Source of the DNA: Humulus lupulus
Lineage: Eukaryota; Streptophyta; Magnoliopsida; Rosales; Cannabaceae
NCBI RefSeq assembly: GCF_963169125.1
Contig: NC_084799.1
Location: 64,340,643-64,404,642, forward strand
Direction of reading: 5' to 3'
Length of the DNA stretch: 64,000 bases
Part shown: positions 22,652-33,780 of the stretch, in pieces
Position numbering within the stretch: position 1 is the first letter of the stretch
Layout of the letters: each line of letters opens with the position of its first letter
The notes under the pieces: generated by a model
What the model was told of the DNA's origin: nothing
The model's database searches: none
Seen by the model: the letters and a program-made list of their open reading frames with translations, nothing else
Position numbers and translations under genes: made by a program

Positions 22652-22668
22652 ACTATCCCCTCCTTATA
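22652..22668 (-). promoter_or_regulatory. Element G polypurine tract
   Basis: On the minus strand TATAAGGAGGGGATAGT runs directly into TGTAATGCCC, the start of the 3' LTR. It defines the minus orientation of G. Confidence 0.85.
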
Positions 22669-22689
22669 GAAATTACGTCCTCGAAATTT

Positions 22690-24437
22690 ACCTGAATAGC
22701 TCGGGATACTGCTTCTGCATATCTGACTCCAGATCCTAGGTCGCTTCCTCGACCTTGCTGTTCCTCCACAATACCTTAACCAAAGGTATCGTCTTATTCC
22801 TGAGGACCTTGTCCTTCCTGTCAAGTATCTGGACCGGCTGTTCCTCATAGGAGAGATCTGCCTCAAGCTCCAGATCTTCATAGCTCAAAACATGAGTCAC
22901 ATCAGATACATGCCTTTGAAGAGCTAAAACATGAAACACGTTATGCACGGCTGATAATGTCGAAGGTAAGGCCAACCTGTAAGCCACCTGACTAATCCTC
23001 TCCAGGATCTTAAATGGACCTACAAATCTAGGGCTCAGCTTGCCCTTCTTCCCAAGGTGAGACTCTAAGGAAGACGTAGTCTCCCACTTGGAACTCCACG
23101 TTCCTGCGCTTGGGATCTGCATTACTCTTCTATCTACTTTGAGAAGCGAGCATCCGAGCTCTAATCTTCTCAATGGCCTCACTGGTCCTCTGTACTACCT
23201 CAGGACCCATGTATCTCCTTTCACCTGTCTCATGCCAATGAATGGTTGATCTACACTTCCTACCATACAACATCTCATAAGGTGCAACCCCAATGGTAGA
23301 CTGATAACTATTATTGTAGGGAAACTCTATCAAAGGTAGATACTTACTCCAAGATCCACCAAAGTCCAGCACACATGCTCCCAACATGTCTTCCAATATC
23401 TGGATCTTCCACTCAGATTGCCCACCTGTCTGAGGATGATAAGTAGTACTGAACTTCAATTGTATTCCCATTGCCTTCTCTAAACTCCCCCAGAACTTGG
23501 AAGTAAAAGTGGGGTCACGATCTGACACGATCGACCTCAGCGCTCCATGTAGGCGCATGATCTCTCTCACATAGAGATCTACGTACTGGTCAACTGTATA
23601 TGTAGTCCTCACTGGCAAGAAGTGAGCTGACTTGCTGTAGCGATCCACTATCACCCAAATAGAATCATGCTGACTAACAGTCCTGGGTAACCCCACCACG
23701 AAATCCATCGTGATGTCCTCCCATTTCCACTCTGGGATATCCAGAGGCTGTAGTAATCCTGCCGTCCTCTGATGCTCAGCCTTGAACTGTTGACATGTCA
23801 AGCACTTAGCCACATACTCTACTACATCCCTCTTCATCCCTGGCCACCAATACAATGACCTCACATCCTGATACATCTTCGTGGTGCCTGGATGCAAAGA
23901 GTAAGGTGTAGTATGAGATTCATCCAGAATCTCTCGCCTCATGGTAGTGTCTAATGGAACACATATCCTCCCCTTGTATCTCAACAAGCCCAAATCAGAC
24001 ACTGTATAATCTCTAGATGCTCTAGCCAAAACATCCTCTCTGATCTTGATCAGCTGTTGATCACCCAACTGACCGTCCTTGATTCTCTCAAACAGTGTAG
24101 ACTGTAGAGTAATATTGGCTAACGGGCCCACCAACAAATCTATACCAGCTCTGGTCATATCATCTGTTAACTCTATGGCTATTAGCCTTGCACTATAAAT
24201 TTGTCCAGAACCCTTCCGGCTTAAAGCATTCGCTACCACGATGGCTTTTCCTGGATGATACAAAATCTCACAATCATAATCTTTTACTAACTCCAGCCAA
24301 CGCCCTTGTCTCATATTCAAGCCTTTCTGTGTGAAGAAGTATTTCAGGCTCTTGTGGTTTGTATAAATCTCACACTTCTCCCAATAAAGGTAGTGCCTCC
24401 ATACCTTCAAAACAAAGACCACAGCCGCCAACTCCAA
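22690..24437 (-). pseudogene. Element G RNase H end, integrase and chromodomain-like tail
   Basis: A 435-codon open frame from 24437 to 23130 holds the RNase H C-terminal part ([37 protein letters not shown]). It is followed by integrase with its zinc region ([21 protein letters not shown]) and the three catalytic acidic residues in [15 protein letters not shown] and GGQSEWK; all three are present. The next frame (23182-22736) continues VGDYVFL-like sequence into RFVGPFKILERI, LPSTLSAVHNVFHV and KVLWRNSKVEEAT. There a TAG replaces the usual Trp of the chromodomain-like segment; DLESDMQKQYPELF follows it. This is the best-preserved coding part of the window, but a frame change near 23150 and the final stop make it non-functional as it stands. 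Confidence 0.92.
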
Positions 24438-25598
24438 ATCTTGAGTAGGATATCTCTACTCATACCCCTTCAACTGACGTGAGGCATAAGCGATTACCTT
24501 CCCTGACTGCATAAGAACACAGCCCAAACCCTAATGTGAAGCATCGCAGTAAATCACAAATTTCTCCTGATCTGTTGGAAGACTAAGAAATGTAGCTGTA
24601 ATCAATCTCTGCTTCAGTTCCTGGAAGTTGTTCTCACATTTGTCTGACCAGACAAATTTTTGATTCTTGCGTGTCTACTCAGTCAATGAAGTAGCTTTGA
24701 GAACCCTTCCACGAAACGTCTATAATAACCTGCCAATCCAAGGAAAATTCTAACCTCAGAAGCATTCTTTGGCCTTGATCAATCTCTGACTGCCTTGATC
24801 TTTGCTGGATCTACCTTAATCCCATCCTTACTGACAATATGCCCAAGAAAAGATACCTAAGCTAACCAGAACTCACATTTCTTGAACTTTGCAAATAGTC
24901 TGTGTTCCCTCAGTCTCTGTAGAACCAATCTCAGATGTTGTTCATGGTCTGACTCTGACTGAGAATAAACTAGGATATCATCGATGAAGACGATCACAAA
25001 CTGGTCCACGTAATCCTTGAACACTCTGTTCATCAGTTCTATAAAATAAACTGGGGTATTAGTCAATCCAAAAGACATGACTAAGAACTCATAATGCCCA
25101 TACCTGGTATGAAAAGCAGTCTTTGGTATGTCTCCCTCCTTGACCCTCAACTGATGATAACCAGAACGAAGGTCGATCTTTGAAAATACCTTTTTACCTT
25201 GCAACTGATCAAACAAATCATGTATCCTTGGAAAAGGATACTTGTTCTTAATTATTAACTTATTCAGTTCTCTGTAATCAATGCACATCCTTAGAGAACC
25301 ATCTTTCTTCTTTACAAACAGAATTGGCGCTCCCCAAGGTGAGAAACTAGGTCTGATAAAACCCAAATCCAACAGCTCTTGCAATTGTACCTTTAATTCT
25401 TTCAACTAAGTTGCGGCCATTCTCCAAGGTGCTCTAAACACTGGCTCTGTCCCTGGTTCCAGTTCTAGTCTCATTGGCACGACCAGAGTGGTGTCAACAG
25501 CATTGGCTAAGAATCCAATGCAACCTCCTTGCAATAGATCTCTAGCCCTCAAAACAGAAATCATTGGTATGCGGGGTTCATGCACAGTTCAAACAAAC
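24438..25598 (-). pseudogene. Element G reverse transcriptase
   Basis: A 182-codon frame (25405-24857) contains Ty3/gypsy [69 protein letters not shown] and the catalytic FIDDILVYS (YVDD equivalent, both Asp present). Downstream to 24438 the thumb and RNase H start are in several frames with stops. Upstream on the minus strand, 25580-25410 gives PRIPMISVLRARDLLQGGCIGFLANAVDTT, then LELEPGTEPVFRAPWRMA; about 30 linker residues between these are deleted (family comparison from memory), and a stop precedes LKELK. Solo LTR J separates this part from the protease. Confidence 0.92.
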
Positions 25599-27055
25599 TG
25601 TGAATGCCAAAAAATGGACCAGAGCCATAGTCAACAGTTTCCCTCAATTAGCCTCGAGCAAGTGAAGCAGCCTAATATCTTGTCCTACACGAGACCCATA
25701 TCTCATAGGAGCACTTAGTGAAAGTGCCCAGAAGGACCTAAGGGCCTTGCTATGCAAGGCTGCCCTTCCCCCACGGCCTCGGCCCCATGGCCTCGCCCCC
25801 ATGGTCTCGGCCCCATGGCTTCATGCCCATGGCCTTGCGCCCATGCCCTCGGCCCCGTGGCCTCGCCCCCATGGTCTCGGCCCCATGGCCTCATCCCCAT
25901 GGTCTTACGCCCATGCCTTCGGCCCCATGGCCTCGCCCCCATGGTCTCGGCCCCATGGCATCGGCCCTGTGGCCTCGCCCCCATGGTCTCGGCCCCATGG
26001 CCTCATCCCCACGGCCTCGCGCCCATGCCTTCAGCCCCATGGCCTTGCCCCCATGGTCTCGGCCCCATGGCCTCGCCCCCATGGCATCAGCCCCGTGGCC
26101 TCATGGCCTCGCCCCCATGGTCTCGGCCCCATGGCCTCGCCCCATGGCATCCGCCCCATGGCCTCATCCCCATGGCCTTGCGCCCATGCCTTCGGCCCCA
26201 TGGCCTCGCCCCCATGGTCTCAGCCCCATGGCCTCGCCCCATGGCATCCGCCCCATGGCCTAATCCCCATGGCCTTGCGCCCATGTCTTCGGCCCCATGG
26301 CCTTGCCCCGTGGCCTCGCCCCCATGGGCTCGGCCCCATGGCCTCGCGCCCCATGGACTTGCGCCCATGCCCTCGGCCCCGTGGCCTCGCCTCCATGGTC
26401 TCGCCCCATGGCTTCATGCCCATGGCCTTGCGCCCATGGCCTCACGCTCCATGGCCTCGGCCCTATGGTCCCGCGTCCATGGCCTTGGAGGTGAGAATAC
26501 TCACAAGTGGCAAGGTACACGCATGAATATGGAATGTACCTGCAAACCTAAAGAAGTCAGAGTATGGATATGGTACTTCTACCAGACAAGTAGTGGGAAT
26601 GCAAGGATAGGAGTTAGAGCCCGTACGTCTATGGCCAGGAGTCAGTGTCGACACCACCACCTGCACCACTACGTCTGCCACCACTCCTCTGGCATGGGTA
26701 CGGACAAGTAGTGGAGACATCCTCCTGACACCTGCTCCTGTACTGGATGTACAACCACGACCTCTGAAGCCACTTCCCTGACATAGTACTTATGTACCCC
26801 TTGGTCTCCTGGACCACCATGTACCAAGGGCCATTAGAGCCTACTATAAAAGGAACTCTAACACCACCTGAAAGGGGGTTGGAAGTTTTACAGTAGCAAA
26901 GGCTTGAGAGTTAATGAAAGATTGATTGATTTCTCCATTGTTATTCTGTCATAATTCTTGAGTTATTGCTTTGATTTCTATAGCTTTTTTATTGACGATC
27001 CTAACTTGATAATTTCTTCCAAATCAACCTAGTTGACGAATTCTCACCGTCAACA
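25599..27055 (+). mobile_element. J: solo LTR of a Ty3/gypsy family inside element G
   Basis: TGTGAATGCC to CCGTCAACA, exact TSD CAAAC at 25594-25598 and 27056-27060, 1457 bp. A plus-strand TATA box is at 26845-26852 (TATAAAAG). The 3' end carries the stem GTTGACG...CGTCAACA at 27032-27055, like F, H and L. Pieces such as GCCCAGAAGG and the TATA-to-end layout resemble the F LTR, so J and F are probably sister families. Its interior is the CCATGG minisatellite. Excising J restores the G protease-RT linker (FLFV then TVHEPRIPM), although a TGA now stands between them. Confidence 0.92.
25781..26480. repeat. CCATGG-rich minisatellite in LTR J (14-15-bp units, 70-bp higher order)
   Basis: Units of the form GGCCCCATGGCCTCGC repeat about 45-50 times. 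In the left part five units form a 70-bp higher-order repeat; copies start at 25781, 25851 and 25921. Further right, the period varies. Several frames stay open through the array on both strands because the repeat lacks stops; I reject these as genes. The array is GC-rich in an AT-rich neighbourhood and rich in CpG and NcoI-type hexamers. Confidence 0.95.
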
Positions 27056-27060
27056 CAAAC

Positions 27061-28584
27061 AAAAAAGGATCCTCACCTTCAGGCTCAAAGGTGACCATCT
27101 TCCTTCTGCAATCAATGGTTGCCCCATACTTTACCAACCAATCCATACCAAGAATCATGTCGAAGTCAGTCATAACTAACTCTATCAAATCCAATGACAA
27201 CTCTCTGCCCTCCACTGTCACTGGCAAAGATCTGACCCATCTTCTAGATACTACCAACTCTTCAGTGGGTAATAAAGTTCCAAACCCAACAGCATAATAA
27301 TTACATGGTCTACACATTCTATCAATAATTCTACTAGCAACAAAAGAATGTGTAGCACCAGAATCAATCAAAACATTACAAGGGGTTCTAGCACTAAGAA
27401 GCTGAGATGTAACTACTGAGGGAGAAGCCTCAGCTTCTGCTTGTGTCAATGCGAACACTCGAGCTGGGGCTGAGCTGTCCACTTTCTTGGGTTCTTCTTT
27501 TATTGCCTTAGGGCAATCCTTCCGTAGAAGACCCACTGCTCCACATGAAAAGCAGGCTCTTGCCCTACACTCTCCCAAATGATGCCTCTTGCATCTAGGG
27601 CATTCAGGATAAGACTTCGAGGCCTCACTACCACCTTGACGAACCATTGAAATAACATGAGGTCGCCTATCAGAACCTGGATCTGGGAAAATGTCAGGAG
27701 CCTTCCTCTTTTGATCACTGGGGCCTCTGCCCCTACCAAAACCCATAAATGGAGAACTTGTTCTCCTTTCTGGCTGCATTATCTATCAAATCTTGTTCTC
27801 TGCACTCTGAACTATGGGTGCCTTCTTGACCACCTGTGCATAGGTAGTAACCCCTGCCACAGTGGTAATACGAACATCTCGGGCTAGTCTAGGCTGTAGC
27901 CCCTAGAGAAATCTCTCCCTCCTGGTCCCATCAGTGGGTACCAGCTCCATGGAAAACTTTGCCAATCGATCAAACTTCAGGGCATACTCAGTTACTAATA
28001 AACTTCCTTTAAGTAACCTAATAAACTCCTCAGCTTTTGCCGCCCTGATGGCATCGTTGTAATACTTCTCATTAAACAGAGTCTGAAAATCTTTCCAACT
28101 CAGAGCATTGATGTTTCTAGTCTGGGATATAACTTCCCACCAAATTCGGGCATCCTCCCAAAACATATATGTGGCACAAGCCACCCTCTCTTTACCAGTC
28201 ACCCTCATGAATTCCGAGATGGTGGTAATCATGCTCATCCACAGCTCAGCTTTAGCAGGATCTGCACTGCCTTCAAATACTGGAGGTTGTTGCTTTCTGA
28301 ACCTTTCATAGAGAGGCTCCCATTTGTTACCAACCTCAGACAGCTGCTGGCACTGATACAGGAGGTGCCTCAGATACACTAGCTACTATAGAAACCTGCT
28401 GTTGTCTCAGGAGGCGGAGTTCTTATCCCTGCCTCAACAGTGTAGCCTGCATCTCATTAAATAACTGCTGCTAGTTCTCAGGAGCTGGCTATGGAATCTG
28501 ACTTTGGTCATTCTCTTGACTCTGATTATTATTCTGGCCTTGATCACCCTGGCTAGCTGATGTATCTGTCGGTCCTGGAATCAT
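27061..28584 (-). pseudogene. Element G gag, nucleocapsid and protease
   Basis: Minus strand. The ATG at 28584 opens MIPGPTDTSASQGDQ, a Gln-rich start with stops near 28500-28380. The capsid (retrotrans_gag) is 28379-27903: WEPLYERFRKQQPP, AELWMSMITTISE, DARIWWEVIS, FNEKYYNDAIR, VTEYALKFDRLAKF. After a stop at 27903, 27779-27061 holds a knuckle CFSCGAVGLLRKDC, in which the His of CX2CX4HX4C is replaced (Leu at the expected position). It then gives a retroviral-type protease with intact VLIDSGATHSFVASRI and MILGMDWLVKYGA. The frame reaches DPFLFV where solo LTR J interrupts it. Element I (62973-64000) carries the same proteins. Confidence 0.92.
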
Positions 28585-29013
28585 TCTTATCAACTTATAT
28601 TGTGCTGCAATAGTCAATATGGCCAGTCAGGCAGTGATAACTAAACCTCTTGCCGCCTCACGGTCCAAGAACAAGTAGATAACTCTCATATTCAACATTC
28701 ATACAAACATACAGATAGATACATGATTATAACATTTAGCATTTAACATGTATCAAATAATAGTTCACAATGAACAATACTATTAAGCATGCTCTAGCAA
28801 TATCAGTACTAGTAAGTACGTTCTTGCTAATAGTGCAGTATTTAAGGCACAGTCTTAACATAGTGTCTCATGTAAACAGGTAAAGCATTTATACTATATT
28901 TAAGCAATTATATATATAACTACATAAATAGTTACCAAACCATGAGTCGAGCTTGTCTTCAGTGGTGAGTGTACATGCCCAGCCAGTCTATAGGAACCCT
29001 AAACCTTGGCACG
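28585..29013 (-). other. Element G leader between primer site and gag
   Basis: Non-coding 5' untranslated region of G, AT-rich, with no frame above background. It contains short repeats of AACATTTAGCATTTAACAT type near 28730-28750. It ends at the primer site. Confidence 0.7.
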
Positions 29014-29026
29014 CTCTGATTCCAAG
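29014..29026 (-). promoter_or_regulatory. Element G primer-binding site (tRNA-Met type)
   Basis: On the minus strand TTGGAATCAGAGC follows the LTR end. The usual site is TGGTATCAGAGC, so one or two changes are present. This confirms that the right LTR is the 5' LTR of a minus-strand element. Confidence 0.85.
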
Positions 29027-29027
29027 T

Positions 29028-30398
29028 TGTAATGCCCTGGTTATCCCAAGACAGTTACTGTGAACTTTTAACCATGCTTAACTCGTTAATCGAGTTCTTT
29101 GGTTATAAACGTGCATCTAGGTGTCATTTTTAGGTTAAGGTAAAAACCAATCAAAAGGATAGGATATATTTCATTAAATACACAAAACTGTTCATGGGCC
29201 CATAAAATGTTTACAAGTTATTTACAATCCAAAATGGTCATTACAATTTCAAATTTATAAACCCGCCAACCTAAGCGAAAAAAATAGGGTAAACCCCCTA
29301 GTTCCTCTGAGAACTCCTTGGCCATTGTAGTCAAGCGGCCGCATATTTCCACATCACCACCTAAGCTCTCCACTCAAGGCTGGGTGAGCTTTTCTTTCCC
29401 TTTACCCGCACCACTTAGCACCCATGAGCCAAAGCCCAGCAAGAAAACTCAATACTGCAAGAATATAACATTAACCGATGATCATAATAATCATCTAGGG
29501 CTTTTAGCCCTAAATAGAAGAGTGACAATTGTAAAAGTCACTAAGGTGGGTTCCGATCCCTTTACAAATAAGTGATCACGTCACTAGCTTAAATCGAATA
29601 AGTGATCGATAAGCAAGTCACCATTGCAAACCAACCGAGTGACCATAGAGTCACTACTGTGGGTTCCGTTCCCTCTAGCCATGTGATGATACGGTCACCT
29701 GGGTCATTTGGCCTCGGCTCTAAGTAACTAGTCATAGAACTAGGCAAGCGCTTTTTAGTTTTCATCAAACTTAGGGTCGGTTCGGCATTAATGCTCATAT
29801 TGAGTCATTCAATGCAGATGTCGATTAGATCTAATCTTTTATCGGCTTTGCATTCTTGACGCTTATTTTATTTCTGACTCTTAGGTCAATAACATACGAC
29901 CAGTGCTTTTTACCGCTGTCGAACTTGACTAGTAAGTCATAGCTTCACAGACAGTCTGACACCATTGCCAATTCTAACTAGTAAGTCAGTGTCATGCACA
30001 AATAAGCAAGATTTTCTAAGCATTTAATATGCAATCAATGTCTACATTTAAACACTCAACATGCCTCAATAACAACCACACATGTCATATATATAGGGTG
30101 CAGTTTTCTTACCTCTGGTTCGAGCGAGAATTAATAAAAGAATGACCCTTGAGAATGATCAACTTTTTAGTTCCTTGACGGTCACCTGGTCATAACCAAA
30201 TATAGGATTTCATCAATAAAATGAATAATAAAGGTTCCTGAACAAAAACCTAGCCTCCGAGACATCGAATCCTACTAAACTGGGTAGTAGGATCGATCCC
30301 GAGGCCTAAGGTTTGAATCCCCAAGCCAAAAACCTACTTTTGGCCAAAATGCCACTAAGGGTTGCGGCCCTCCCTCACCATGCCGCGGCCTACCCCTC
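29028..30398 (-). mobile_element. Element G 5' LTR, truncated
   Basis: Begins TGTAATGCCCTGG and follows the other G LTR (without D2) to TACCCCTC at about 30398, where the other copy continues for another 1.1 kb. There the sequence changes directly to element B integrase (GCTAAAGGATCAAGAGCC). It keeps the empty target site for D2. The open frame 30313-30531 is an accidental fusion of LTR and integrase. Confidence 0.92.
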
Positions 30399-31160
30399 TG
30401 CTAAAGGATCAAGAGCCACAGAACCATTTCAACTTGTACATACAGACATTTGTGGTCCATTAAATGTCCAAGCTAGAAGAGGTTATGAATATTTTGTCAC
30501 TTTCATTGACGATTATTCAAGATATGGTTAAAGAATTCCAAGCAGAAGCTGGAAAGTAATTATGTAAATCACTAAAAGTGCTTCGATCAGATCGAGGTGG
30601 AGAGTACTTAGATTAATAATTTCAGGACCATTTGCGTGAGCATGGTATTCAATCCCAGCTCACTGCACCTGGAACGCCACAACAAAATGGTATCTTAGAA
30701 AGATGGAACAGAACCTTATTGGATATGGTTAGATCGATGATTAGTTTCTCATCATTGCCTTTGTGATTCTGGGGTTATGCAAGAAAATTTGATCTATACA
30801 TACTCAACATTGTTCCATCTAAGTTTATTCAGAAAACACCATTGGATTTATGGAATGGTACTAAACCTAGTTTACGCCATTTTCGTATATGGGTTTGTCA
30901 TGTACATGTGCTTAAAGGAAAAATTGGGAATTTGGAATCAAGCGCTGAGGTGTGCATGCTTGTAGGATATTCGAAAGAAACAAAAGGTTGTGTATTTTAT
31001 AGTCCTAAAGATAACGAAATGTTTGTATCTACAAATGCTACTTTTATGGAGCATGATTATATAAATAACCACAAACCTCAAAGTAAAGTTGTACTTGAGA
31101 AAATGGTCTCAAATAAACAAGACCAATCACTAGCAGTGGCAAATGAAAAATGATGAGAGG
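30399..31160 (+). pseudogene. Element B integrase, continued
   Basis: Resumes the copia integrase broken at 17914: AKGSRATEPFQLVHTDICGPLNVQARRGYEYFVTFIDDYSRYG, then stops and shifts, LRSDRGGEYL, PGTPQQNGILERWNRTLLDMVRSM, HVHVLKGKIGN, MLVGYSKETKGCVFYSP (given as pieces). Catalytic Asp, Asp and Glu can be read in HTDICG, RSDRGG and ILERWN. Comparison with element A shows about 30 residues missing between NRLI (17914) and AKGSR. So the join is not a simple target duplication but a deletion that also removed the end of the G LTR. Confidence 0.92.
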
Positions 31161-31569
31161 ATATCACTAGTTCTAGTCAGATTAATGGAGAGCTTCGTCG
31201 TAGTGGGAGGATTGCTAAACAGCTAGTTCGCTGTGAACATGAAGTTCAGATGCTTGTGTCTGACATAAACAAAGATGAGCCATTGATATATAGAGATGCA
31301 ATGGAAGATTATGACAAAGAAAAATGGCTAAACGCCATAGACCTTGAAATGGAATCGATGTATTCCAATTCTGTCTGGACTCTTGAAGAACCACCTGAAA
31401 ATGTTAAACCAATTGGTTGCAAACTGATATTCAAGAAGAAGAGAGGAATTGATGGGAAAGTAGAGACTTTCAAAGCAATGCTAGTAGCAAAAGGCTACAT
31501 AGAAAGAAGGAGTTGATTATAAAGAAACTTTTTCACCTGGGCCATGCTTATATCTAATCACATACTCTA
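31161..31569 (+). pseudogene. Element B reverse transcriptase, N-terminal part
   Basis: Linker (GELRRSGRIAKQLV) then the RT start: DAMEDYDKEKWLNAIDLEMESMYSN, WTLEEPPENVKPIGCK, IFKKKRGIDGKVETFKA, LVAKGY. A frameshift follows near 31505 and the sequence runs to about FSP-AMLISNHIL. It is broken at 31569 by K. The missing continuation is at 56397 (LSIDACMDYKIW). Left flank CTCTA and right flank CTCTT form the one-mismatch TSD of K. Confidence 0.92.
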
Positions 31570-33359
31570 TGTTGGGAATAGTGCCCTTAAAGCAAATGTA
31601 GTTGAAAAATGTTTTAAATGAAATAAATAATTGAATTCAATTATATATATAGACTATATCTGATATTATGTTGATAACATTAAGTAAATTTTAGAAAGTT
31701 CCAAAGTTTATCTATGTGATTTTAATCTCATATTGGTATGAAATGATCGTGATTAAGATAATAAACTTAAAACTGTTCACAGTAAAATAAAGTAATGTAA
31801 TATTTAGATTAATTACTACTAGTACGGTTCGCTAGTATTATGAATACAAGTGACCTAGATTTGGGTCGCTAGTGTAGTAGGACACTTTAGTGAATGTACT
31901 TTGTATATAGTGATAAATAGAACTGGACCAGATGTGATTTGTTAATACTTGTTTAAACACTAATTCATAGTACAAATCAAACACATCAAACGATGATCAT
32001 ATACACGATGATCTTAATCCTGAGGTTGCTATGAACTCCTATATATGTCATCTGATCCTTTGATTCATGTGTTAAGGTTTGTCAGAATGATCAGGCTAAG
32101 AACAATTGTTTTGGGGACTCAATGATATATATGGCTGGGGACATAGTTTAACAGATATGGAATCTGTACATTCTTATAGATTGAATAATGGTTCCCTATT
32201 GGGTTGACTTTTGGAACTGAAAATGTTATGAGCGCTCACGTCACAAACTTGTTGTGACAGAACCATCACTAGTAAAGTCAATGGTACTCTAGGAACAAGA
32301 TATAACTAACAGGGTAAAATGGTAATTTATTCCCTTTTAATTATGAACCATTAATAGAGGATTAACATTGTAAGTAATGATTATATCAATGGACACTTTA
32401 TTCTTTAATAAAGTACTCTGTTAATATATGTCTTTAATTATCAAGAGTTCAATCTCATATTTATAGTGGAGTAATCATGAGATTAATAAATATGATTATT
32501 TAATAAAAAAGCATTGATTAATAATCTACTATTTATTGGAGCTTAATATTATAGGCCCATAGCTCCCCATGATGCCTCTATCAACACCATATCAATGTAA
32601 GATTTGATACAAATGTATAACTGTAATTTGGAAATTTGAGAAGAATTTTATTCTTCGGGTCAAGTATACAATTATATGATAATTGAGATTGAATCATTAA
32701 TTTGGAATTAATTATTAATTTTCAAAAATATATTTATTAATTTAAATATATAATTTTTGAAATTCATATATATATAAATAAATAAAATTTTGAAATTTTG
32801 GATACCAAAAATCCACCAAGAAAAAAAATCGCTAAAGGGGCAAGGCACCCAAGAAGGAGGAATGTGTTATGTCAACATGTATAAAGTCTTCTACGAGTTA
32901 CGACCCTTGTGGTGAGGAAGACTAGCATCTGAGGGCGAAGACCTCGTTATGCGAGGCCCAGAAGGGCTACGTGTCACGCACCCCTCACAACACCCAAGTG
33001 CCTCACACCATGAGGCTTCATATAGGTAGCCAGTCAAGTGCACTCGCTCACCCCTCACAAGGCCAAGCACCTAGCATAAGCGAGGCCCCACATAATTCGT
33101 GCAGCCATACATAACGAATTGGTGTGGTATATTCATATCATAACATATGAACAGTAAGACCTAACAGTCTTATTGAGACTAGAACTCATAGGGAATGAAA
33201 TTTATGGATGGAATCAAATATATCGTAGTTACAGACAAAAGTATTCGGTTATTGCTGAAAAATCAATATACTTCTAATGTCGAATCAGGATCAACTAGGA
33301 CAGAAATAAAGCATTGGGGTCGAAGGTGGCACACCCACAAGGGCCGCACATGGGATCGG

Positions 33360-33780
33360 CGTCTCGCCCCCAAGCCTCGCATAGCGAGGCCATGCGTCTC
33401 GCGCCACGAAGAGGTGCACCTTGTGCCTGGTTTCTCGCCCCGAGCCTCGCATAGCTAGGCCATGTGTGTCGCGCCACAAAGAGGCGCACCATGCACCTGG
33501 CATCTCGCCCCGAGCCTCGTACAACGAGGCCATGCGTGTCGCGCCACAAAGAGGCGCACCTTGCGCCTGCCGTCTCGCCTTGAGCCTCGCATAGCGAGGC
33601 CATGTGTCTCGCACCACGAATAGGCGCACCTTATGCCTGGTGTCTCACCCCGAGCCTCGCACAACGAGGTCATGCATCTCGCGCTACGAAGAGGCGCACC
33701 TTGCGCCTGGCGTCTCGCCTCAAGCCTCGCATAGCGAGGCCATGTGTTTCGCACCGAGTGAGGTGTACCTCGTGCCATAC
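33360..33780. repeat. 70-bp tandem array in F 5' LTR
   Basis: Six copies of a 70-bp unit. Each carries GCCTCGCATAGCGAGGC or a variant (a 7-bp inverted repeat around ATA) and a GCGCACCTTGCGCC segment. The 3' LTR has a shorter homologous array (about 38920-39250). Open frames through the array on both strands are repeat artefacts because the unit lacks stops. Confidence 0.93.

Larger units (their letters stand above)
17915..30398 (-). mobile_element. Element G: minus-strand Ty3/gypsy, chromovirus-like, inserted in B integrase
   Basis: Order on the minus strand: 5' LTR (right side, truncated), primer site, gag, protease, [solo LTR J], RT, RNase H, integrase with a chromodomain-like tail, polypurine tract, 3' LTR (left side, with D2 inside). 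Without D2 and J it is about 8.8 kb. LTR ends are TGTAACGCCC and GGGCATTACA. Left flank CTAAT would be the TSD. The right flank is lost because the right LTR stops about 1.1 kb early and joins B integrase at about 30398. The domain order PR-RT-RH-INT and the VLWRNSKVEEAT tail resemble Tekay/Del-type chromoviruses. Confidence 0.92.

Noticed and set aside
25715..26711. Open frames of up to 319 codons rich in Pro-His-Gly-Leu on both strands
   Set aside because: They follow the CCATGG minisatellite in LTR J. No domain, and the same array gives open frames in both directions.
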